Below, piece after piece: positions 6,449-12,151 of a stretch of 12,151 nt of DNA; the stretch's first letter is position 1, and each line of letters starts with the position of its first letter. The translations under genes and the position numbers were made by a program. Under the pieces are notes generated by a model, which worked only from the letters and a program-made list of their open reading frames with translations, searched no databases and was not told where the DNA came from. Source of the DNA: Erythrobacter sp. (lineage in GTDB: Bacteria > Pseudomonadota > Alphaproteobacteria > Sphingomonadales > Sphingomonadaceae); contig JANQTR010000193.1 in NCBI GenBank assembly GCA_030731635.1, forward strand, positions 1 to 12,151. The letters are read 5' to 3'.

Positions 6449-6726
6449 TCGATGATGTCTCCGCGCAAACAGAACTTGGCATAGGCAGCCGTGCCGACAA
6501 ACCCGACCATCGCCAATAGCAGCGCCGCTTGAAACGCGATGCCGCTGCCGCCTGCGATCCCGGTCAGCACGATCAGGCCGATCACATTGATCACCATCGT
6601 ATCCAGCGCAAGGATCCGGTCAGCCGTGCCCGGCCCTTTGAACAGGCGCACCAAGTTGAACGCCAAGGCAAGCCCAAGCGCAGCAAAACCAAAACCAAGG
6701 GCCCAGAACAGCACAGGAGACATCAT
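6445..6726 (-). CDS. mrpF: Mrp Na+/H+ antiporter subunit F
   Basis: A 93-residue membrane protein with three helices, in the usual MrpF size range. The family hallmark loop is FKGPGTADRILALDTMVINVIG, with a conserved Arg and two Asp residues, followed by a C-terminal helix ending in the short hydrophilic tail LRGDIIE. MrpF sits with MrpA, E and G in the part of the complex thought to handle sodium. Two ATG codons lie in tandem at the start. I chose 6726 because GAGGA is 7 bases upstream and it makes a 4-base ATGA overlap with mrpE. The second ATG at 6723 would give a 1-base TGATG overlap instead. It is followed by mrpG with another ATGA overlap. Confidence 0.93.
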   Translation of the reverse strand: MMSPVLFWALGFGFAALGLALAFNLVRLFKGPGTADRILALDTMVINVIGLIVLTGIAGGSGIAFQAALLLAMVGFVGTAAYAKFCLRGDIIE

Positions 6727-7208
6727 ACGAAGATCCTCATCAGCCGCGCCTCATACCGCGCCTTGATCTTGCGCACTTCGGCAGGCGGATCGGGGGCGTG
6801 GAGGGCGTGAACCAGCAGATATTTACCGCAGGCGGAAATGTCACTCGACAGCGTGCCAGGGGTGAGGCTGATTGTGCCTGCGAACACGGTGATCGCCTCA
6901 GGCGTGCGCAGTTCGAGCGGGATGGTCAGCCATGCGGGGCGAAGCGCATGGTTGGGCTTGAACAGGATGATTGCGGCGACCTCAAAATTGGCAACGACAA
7001 TGTCCCACAGCACCACGCCAAGATAAGCGGGCACCAACGCAAAGCGCACCTTGGGTCGCCCCAGCCACCACGGCGCGGTGAACAGCGGCACGCTTACCCC
7101 GACCACGAGGCCAAGGAACAGCGTGCCAAAGCTGAGATCATTGACCATCACAATCCACATGATGACCAGCAGCACACTAAGGCCGGGGTGCGGCAACAGC
7201 CGGTTCAT
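6723..7208 (-). CDS. mrpE: Mrp Na+/H+ antiporter subunit E
   Basis: This 161-residue subunit E is also called mnhE or phaE. N-terminal hydrophobic segments (LSVLLVIMWIVMVNDLSFG, LFLGLVVGVSVPLFTAP, FALVPAYLGVVLWDIVVANFEVA) are followed by a mostly soluble half. That half carries the family signature AGTISLTPGTLSSDI at about 110-124, then a cytoplasmic C-terminal helix. In known complexes MrpE packs against the C-terminal part of MrpA and helps form the proposed sodium path. Its length matches typical family members (about 158-170 residues). It overlaps mrpD upstream and mrpF downstream by 4 bases each, so its synthesis is probably tied to both. Confidence 0.94.
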   Translation of the reverse strand: MNRLLPHPGLSVLLVIMWIVMVNDLSFGTLFLGLVVGVSVPLFTAPWWLGRPKVRFALVPAYLGVVLWDIVVANFEVAAIILFKPNHALRPAWLTIPLELRTPEAITVFAGTISLTPGTLSSDISACGKYLLVHALHAPDPPAEVRKIKARYEARLMRIFV

Positions 7209-8725
7209 TGTGCACCCTCCGCCAGCACCGCGCGCGCGCTTTGCGCCGGGTCAAGCACCTGCGCGGCGGCGGCATTGGCATAGGCGCTGGCCCAGCCTGC
7301 CCCGGCCGACAGCATCGCAAGCAGCGCCAACGCGATCACTGGCGCGGCCCAATCGGCACGGGTGGCGGCGGGCTTGGCCGGGTCGGCTTCGTCAGCTCGC
7401 TTCCAGAATACCGCGCTTCCCGTCCGGGCAAAGCCAATCACGCCGATCAGGGTAGTGCTCAGGATCACCCCCCACGCCCAGCCCCAATCGGGCAGCGCCG
7501 CCACCGATTTCAGGATCAGCAGCTTGCCGATAAAGCCCGACAGTGGCGGCAGCCCGGTGGTCGCAATCGCCGCGGCCATGAACATCAGCCCCACCATACT
7601 GCGGCCAGCAAAGGCAGGACCGGGGCTGGCGTTACCGGCAAAGGCCCCACGTCGCCGCGCGGCAACGTCCGCCACCAGAAACAGCGCCGCTGCCGCAAGG
7701 GTTGAATGGACCAGATAATACAGCGCAGCGCCAAGGCTATCGGGGGTCCAGCCTGCCACCGCGATCAGCAGCGTGCCGGTTGATCCGATCACGGCATAGG
7801 CGGCCTGTTCAGACAGGTTGCGGGCAACAAACACCCCGGCAAATCCGATAACAGCGCTGACCATCGCAGCCGGGAACAGGTAAGGCGCAGGCACCCACGC
7901 TGCGGCACCGGCGCTATCGCCGAACACCTGCGGCACCACCCGGATCAGGGCATAGACCCCGACCTTGGTCATGATTGCAAACAGCGCCGCAACCGCCGGA
8001 GTAGACACCGCATATGTGCGCGCCAGCCACAGATGCAGCGGCGCGACGGCAGCCTTCAGCGCAAACACGCTCACCAGCAGCAGTGCAGCAATCCGCAGCA
8101 GGCCCTGATCCGCCGGTGCGACTGCGGCCACCCGCAGCCCCATGTCCGCCATGTTGAGCGTGCCAGTCAGCGCATAAAGCAGGCCCAGCGCGATCAGAAA
8201 CACCGATGAACCGACCAGATTGACGATCACATATTGCACCCCAGCCTTCAATCGGGCGGAGCCTTGGCCATGCAGCATAAGTCCGTAAGATGCGATCAGC
8301 AGCACTTCGAAAAAGACGAACAGGTTGAACAGATCGCCGGTCAGGAACGCGCCGTTCAATCCCATCAGCTGAAACTGGAACAAGGGGTGGAAATGCCAGC
8401 CCTTGCGATCCGCATGCGTGATCACCGCATGCAGCAGGGTGATCAAGGCCAGTGTCGCGGCCAGCACCAGCATCATCGCCGCCAGCCGGTCTGCCACCAG
8501 CACAATGCCGAACGGCGCGGGCCATTCGCCCAGCGCGTAGACGGTGATCGTGTTGTCACCAGCTAGCACCAGCAAGGTCAGCGCCACCCCCAGCATGGCG
8601 ACACATGAAGCAAACGAAACCCCGATGGCCAGCCCCCGCCGCCGCCGCATCACCAGCAGCGCACAGGGCGCGGCCAGTGCGGGGATCGCAATCGGCAGGA
8701 TTGGCAGATGATCGGCGAGTGTCAC
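7205..8725 (-). CDS. mrpD: Mrp Na+/H+ antiporter subunit D
   Basis: A 506-residue, roughly 14-helix membrane protein homologous to complex I NuoM/NuoN-type antiporter subunits. Key charged residues are in place: Glu140 in the helix FNLFVFFEVLLIASYGL, Lys224 in FALKAAVAPLHLWL with His231, and Lys254 in FAIMTKVGVYALIRV. They match the Glu and Lys residues known to be needed for proton movement in Bacillus MrpD. It starts with GTG, not ATG, in a GTGA overlap with the mrpC stop, the only non-ATG start in this operon. MrpD forms one of the two proton-pumping modules of the complex, with MrpA the other. The length is typical and no damage is seen. Confidence 0.95.
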   Translation of the reverse strand: MTLADHLPILPIAIPALAAPCALLVMRRRRGLAIGVSFASCVAMLGVALTLLVLAGDNTITVYALGEWPAPFGIVLVADRLAAMMLVLAATLALITLLHAVITHADRKGWHFHPLFQFQLMGLNGAFLTGDLFNLFVFFEVLLIASYGLMLHGQGSARLKAGVQYVIVNLVGSSVFLIALGLLYALTGTLNMADMGLRVAAVAPADQGLLRIAALLLVSVFALKAAVAPLHLWLARTYAVSTPAVAALFAIMTKVGVYALIRVVPQVFGDSAGAAAWVPAPYLFPAAMVSAVIGFAGVFVARNLSEQAAYAVIGSTGTLLIAVAGWTPDSLGAALYYLVHSTLAAAALFLVADVAARRRGAFAGNASPGPAFAGRSMVGLMFMAAAIATTGLPPLSGFIGKLLILKSVAALPDWGWAWGVILSTTLIGVIGFARTGSAVFWKRADEADPAKPAATRADWAAPVIALALLAMLSAGAGWASAYANAAAAQVLDPAQSARAVLAEGAQ

Positions 8726-9108
8726 GGCGCGTCTGCCTTTTGGGCCTGATCCGCCGTCCCATCCTGACTATCACACGGAACGGTGTCGCCATCGACATGA
8801 TCGCTGCCGGTCTCAAGAAAGCTTCTGAGCGCCAGAATCACCACAAATGCCGTCATCCCGAAGGTGATCACAATCGCCGTTAACACCAGCGCCTGCGGCA
8901 GCGGATCGGTGTATTCGGAAACCGCCTTGTCCCAGATCGGCGGGCGGCCCAGCACCAGCCGCCCGGACGCGAACAGGAACAGATTGACCGCATAGGAAAG
9001 CAGCGTGAGGCCCAGCACCACCTGAAAGGTGCGGGCGCGCAGGGACAGAAAGATGCCGCCCGCCACCAACACGCCAATCGCGCTCGCCACTAGGAATTCA
9101 TAAGTCAT
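8722..9108 (-). CDS. mrpC: Mrp Na+/H+ antiporter subunit C
   Basis: This 128-residue subunit is homologous to complex I NuoK, with three membrane helices. The family motifs are GLTLLSYAVNLFLFASG, with a buried Asn, and TDPLPQALVLTAIVITFG, the signature before the third helix. It bridges the MrpA and MrpD modules. The last ~30 residues are hydrophilic and acidic (ETGSDHVDGDTVPCD onward), an extension somewhat longer than the minimal fold. It overlaps mrpA upstream by an ATGA and mrpD downstream by a GTGA. Confidence 0.94.
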   Translation of the reverse strand: MTYEFLVASAIGVLVAGGIFLSLRARTFQVVLGLTLLSYAVNLFLFASGRLVLGRPPIWDKAVSEYTDPLPQALVLTAIVITFGMTAFVVILALRSFLETGSDHVDGDTVPCDSQDGTADQAQKADAP

Positions 9109-11942
9109 GGCGCATTCCCATCATCACTCGCATCCGCACGCGCGGCGCGTTGAGCAATGTGGCTGAGTTGCGCCAGCGCCAGCATCACCGCCCCGAACAC
9201 GGTCAGGAACACCCCGGTATCGAACAGCATCGCGCTCGCCAGTTCAAACTTGCCGATCAGCGGCAGGCTGAAATAATCAAAGGTCGAGGTAAGGAAGTTC
9301 GCGCCAAAAACCATCGCGCCCAGCCCGGTCGCCATCGCCGTCAGCACGCCCCACGCGATCAACTGGTGTTCGCCGAACCTGCGCCGGCGGGCCGACCAGT
9401 CGAAGCCGGCGGCAAGATATTGCACCAGAAACGCAATCGCCACCACCAGCGCGGCGATGAACCCGCCGCCCGGCTGATTATGGCCGCGCAGGAACAGGTA
9501 GATGCCGACCGTCAATGACAACGGCAGGACAATTCGGCTCGCCATCAGTAACATCATGGGGTGGCGTTCAGGGGAACGCGGCGTGTCAGTGCGCCACGCC
9601 CTCAGCCGTGCACCAGCCGCACCCACCGCGGTTGTTTCAAGCAGCGCAAAAATGCCCAGTCCGGCAATCCCCAGCACGATGATCTCGCCCAGCGTATCAT
9701 ACGCACGAAAATCAACGAGGATCACATTCACGACATTGGTTCCGCCCCCGCCGGACTTGGCATTGGCGAGGTGATAGGCCGCGATGCTTGGCCCCGGATC
9801 GCGGGTCAGCATCGCCCAGGCGATCCCGCCGACCACGACGCCGCCCGTGACGGCTAGTGTGGCATCACGCCACCGGTGCGCTGCGGATGACAAAAGCGGC
9901 GGGGATTTGGGCAGCAGATTAAGCGCGAGCAACAACAACAGCACCGTCACAACCTCGACCGAAATCTGCGTCAGCGCCAGATCAGGGGCGGAAAACTCGA
10001 CAAAGGCGAGGCTGATGACAAGGCCGATGACGCTGATATAGATCAGCACGCGGAATCGTTGGCGCGATGCGTTGACCACCGCCGCCGTCGCTGCGATCAG
10101 CAGCCCCCAGGCGATAATGGCCGGATATGTCGCAGGCAGACCCGGACGCGCGCCGGTCAGCACGCCGCCCCCCATAATCGCGCCTTCCATCATCAGCGCA
10201 ACGATCACTGCAAAGCTCGCCAGCAGCATGTTTTGGAGCGAAGGCCTGTGGCTCGCCAGCAGCGCCTTGCGCACCCATCTGTCGGCAAAGCGCAGCGTGG
10301 TCTCGAACATCCGCTTGGCATCGGGCAGGCGAGTGCGTTCCCACGCCGCCAGCAGCCCCGCGTGCCGCCACAACAATACCGTTCCGCCAGCGACCGCGAT
10401 TGCGCTGAGGATTAGCGCAAGGTTGACCCCATGCCACAGCGCCAGATCAAATTCGGGCGCCGCGCTGCCAATTACTGCCCCGGTCACAGCGCCCACCAGC
10501 GGCGCGGCAAGCGTCATCGGGATCAGCCCGAGCAGCACTGCCAGCGCAGTCAAAAATGCGGGCGCAGCCCACATGCCAACACCAGGATCATGCGCGCGGG
10601 CGAAGGGTTCAGCTTCCCGCGGTTGGCCAAAGAACAGCTGCCACGCCAGCCGCAGCGAATAACCGACCGACAGCGTCGCGCCCAGAGTTGCCAGCACGGG
10701 CAGCAGCCATGGCAGGCCAAACAGCGCCAGCTTGGGCGTTTCGTAGAGCATCAGCTCCTTCGAGATGAACCCGCCCAGCGGCGGCAGACCAGCCATCGAA
10801 GCCGCCGCCAGCGTCGCGAATGCAGCCGTGATCGGCATCGCCTTTGCCAGTCCCCCCAGCCGCCGGATGTCGCGCGTGCCGGTTTCATGTTCGACGATAC
10901 CAGCGCTCATGAACAACGCTGCCTTGAATGCAGCATGGTTGAGGATGTGCAGCACTGCCGCCAGCGCCGCTGTCTTCAGCGAAAAGCCCAGCAGCATCAC
11001 CAGCATCCCCAGCTGTGAGATGGTCGAATAGGCCAGAATGCTTTTAAGATCATGCCGGAACAGCGCCACGCCCGCGCCAAACACCATGGTCACCAAACCA
11101 ACGCTGGTGACGATCCCGGTGTAAAGCTCGGTCCCGGCCAGCACCGGCCACAACCGCGCCAACAGGAACACCCCGGCCTTCACCATGGTGGCCGAATGCA
11201 GATAGGCGCTGACCGGGGTCGGCGCCGCCATTGCGTGAGGCAACCAGAAATGGAACGGGAATTGCGCAGACTTGGTAAAACACCCCAACAGGATCAAACC
11301 TAGCACCGCAGGATAAAGCGCAGAGGCACGCACCACATCGCCGCGTTCCAGGATCGTGGCCAGATCGAACGATCCCGCCACCACGCCCAGAAGCACCATC
11401 CCGCCGATCAGCGCCAGCCCGCCTCCGCCGGTCACCGCCAAGGCCATGCGCGCGCCGCGCCGTGCGTCAGCCTTGTGTTGCCAGAACCCGATCAACAGGA
11501 ATGATGACAGGCTGGTCAATTCCCAGAACACCAACAACAGCAGCACATTGCCCGCAATCACGATACCCAGCATCGCGCCCTGGAACAGCATCAGGCTGGC
11601 AAAAAACCGTCCCGTTGCCTCCCCCGCGTAAAGGTAGAAATGGCCAAAGATCACCACCGCCAAGCCAATGCCGAGAATCAGCCCGGCAAACATCAACCCC
11701 AGCGGATCGACCATCAGGGTCAGCTCCAGCCCGAGCGAAGGCACCCAGCTCCATGATGCGGCGGGCACGTCGCCCCCGATCACTGGGGCGACCATCGTGG
11801 CCAGCAGGACAAGGCCCAGCGCGCTTGCCGCCGCAGCAACACCCGAATGCACTGCACGCGATGCGGTGTGCAGCAGCGCGATTACCAGCGCCGCAAGAAA
11901 TGGCAGCGCCACCAGCGTCAAAAGCGTCAATGGTATAGCCAT
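9105..11942 (-). CDS. mrpA: Mrp Na+/H+ antiporter subunit A fused to subunit B (group 2, PhaAB type)
   Basis: This 945-residue multi-helix membrane protein leads the operon. The N-terminal two-thirds is the NuoL-like antiporter module, with Glu141 (FWELTSLSSF), Lys224 (CFTKSAQFPFHFWLP) with His231/His236/His249, Lys255 and Lys300. The first two and Lys300 match the functional Glu140, Lys223 and Lys299 of Bacillus MrpA. The middle carries the MbhD/DUF4040-type helix with FSAPDLALTQ (Asp654). A MbhE-type NVVNVILVDFRAYDTLGEI stretch follows at about 736-754. The last ~150 residues are a complete MrpB domain with GHNQPGGGF at 820-828. This A-B fusion defines the six-gene group-2 operons of alphaproteobacteria. 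The complex exchanges cytoplasmic Na+ (or K+) for protons and supports alkali and salt tolerance. The start at 11942 has only a weak ribosome site; no better upstream start exists in frame. The stop overlaps mrpC by 4 bases. Confidence 0.96.
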   Translation of the reverse strand: MAIPLTLLTLVALPFLAALVIALLHTASRAVHSGVAAAASALGLVLLATMVAPVIGGDVPAASWSWVPSLGLELTLMVDPLGLMFAGLILGIGLAVVIFGHFYLYAGEATGRFFASLMLFQGAMLGIVIAGNVLLLLVFWELTSLSSFLLIGFWQHKADARRGARMALAVTGGGGLALIGGMVLLGVVAGSFDLATILERGDVVRASALYPAVLGLILLGCFTKSAQFPFHFWLPHAMAAPTPVSAYLHSATMVKAGVFLLARLWPVLAGTELYTGIVTSVGLVTMVFGAGVALFRHDLKSILAYSTISQLGMLVMLLGFSLKTAALAAVLHILNHAAFKAALFMSAGIVEHETGTRDIRRLGGLAKAMPITAAFATLAAASMAGLPPLGGFISKELMLYETPKLALFGLPWLLPVLATLGATLSVGYSLRLAWQLFFGQPREAEPFARAHDPGVGMWAAPAFLTALAVLLGLIPMTLAAPLVGAVTGAVIGSAAPEFDLALWHGVNLALILSAIAVAGGTVLLWRHAGLLAAWERTRLPDAKRMFETTLRFADRWVRKALLASHRPSLQNMLLASFAVIVALMMEGAIMGGGVLTGARPGLPATYPAIIAWGLLIAATAAVVNASRQRFRVLIYISVIGLVISLAFVEFSAPDLALTQISVEVVTVLLLLLALNLLPKSPPLLSSAAHRWRDATLAVTGGVVVGGIAWAMLTRDPGPSIAAYHLANAKSGGGGTNVVNVILVDFRAYDTLGEIIVLGIAGLGIFALLETTAVGAAGARLRAWRTDTPRSPERHPMMLLMASRIVLPLSLTVGIYLFLRGHNQPGGGFIAALVVAIAFLVQYLAAGFDWSARRRRFGEHQLIAWGVLTAMATGLGAMVFGANFLTSTFDYFSLPLIGKFELASAMLFDTGVFLTVFGAVMLALAQLSHIAQRAARADASDDGNAP

Positions 11943-12151
11943 TGGCGGCCCCGGTGGCCCTTCCGTTTGAAAAATGCGTTGCCGATTGCGCCGTTTGCGC
12001 TTGTCTTCGCTTTAGACGAGGCTTTCGCGCAAGGACAAGTCACCATCCACAAACCTGCCAGGTGGCGGTTTCGTTCCCTTTGGCCTATGCCTGTCCTTCA
12101 TGGACGACAACCAAAACTGCACTTGTCTTGTGCATTGCAGCGTGTAGCTGA
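11943..12151 (-). promoter_or_regulatory. Upstream leader / promoter region of the mrp operon
   Basis: This 209-base stretch has no convincing gene on either strand. A weak sigma-70-like pair reads leftward: TTGTCC (plus-strand 12033-12038) and TCTAAA (plus-strand 12011-12016), 16 bases apart, each a 4 of 6 match. The word CTTGTCTT occurs at 12000-12007 and 12122-12129, and an inverted ACTTGTC at about 12034-12040 overlaps the candidate -35. No Shine-Dalgarno sequence of any strength is seen ahead of mrpA. The leader may also serve a rightward gene beyond the window. Confidence 0.4.

Noticed and set aside
12100..12147. 15-codon Cys-containing open frame (MDDNQNCTCLVHCSV)
   Set aside because: No ribosome site worth the name, and the length is within chance; nothing supports translation.
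11942..12151. Open frame of 69 codons on the plus strand at the right edge
   Set aside because: It begins on the mrpA start codon, lacks a ribosome site and shows no recognisable domain; leader DNA for mrp is the simpler reading.

Overview
The window looks like a chromosomal segment of a GC-rich alphaproteobacterium, most plausibly a member of the Sphingomonadales. This is an inference from codon style, the group-2 Mrp antiporter with fused A and B subunits, and the gene content. No rRNA, tRNA or taxonomic marker is present. Nothing here was searched against a database.

Region 1 (about 1-6000) is a compact catabolic island with its own regulator. A leftward operon starts at about 2551 and reads: Rieske non-heme iron oxygenase large subunit, classical short-chain dehydrogenase/reductase (SDR), then a xylose-isomerase-like TIM-barrel protein that runs off the left edge. 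Facing it across 94 bp is a rightward gene for a small VOC (glyoxalase-fold) protein. Next comes a 244-bp gap full of short hairpins, then a leftward LuxR-family regulator. A rightward acyl-CoA synthetase resembling the FadD19 (sterol side-chain) group is divergent from that regulator. Together these suggest degradation of a hydrophobic, ring-containing carboxylic acid, such as a steroid, terpenoid or aromatic acid: CoA activation, Rieske oxygenation, SDR oxidation and further rearrangement. The substrate cannot be read from the sequence, and no oxygenase reductase or ferredoxin is encoded here.

Region 2 (about 6026-11942) is a complete leftward six-gene operon for a group-2 Mrp (Mnh/Pha) multisubunit Na+(K+)/H+ antiporter, in the order mrpA (A-B fusion), C, D, E, F, G. 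Every junction is a 4-base start/stop overlap, so translation is probably coupled throughout. The ion-path residues known from Bacillus MrpA and MrpD are present. The operon converges on the acyl-CoA synthetase with only a 30-bp gap and no clear terminator.

Region 3 (11943-12151) is the mrp leader. It has a weak candidate promoter and repeated CTTGTC words, and no convincing gene.

The Mrp operon is well-known biology. The less described parts are the catabolic island, its LuxR solo with an altered ligand pocket, and the hairpin-rich repeat between the VOC gene and the regulator.
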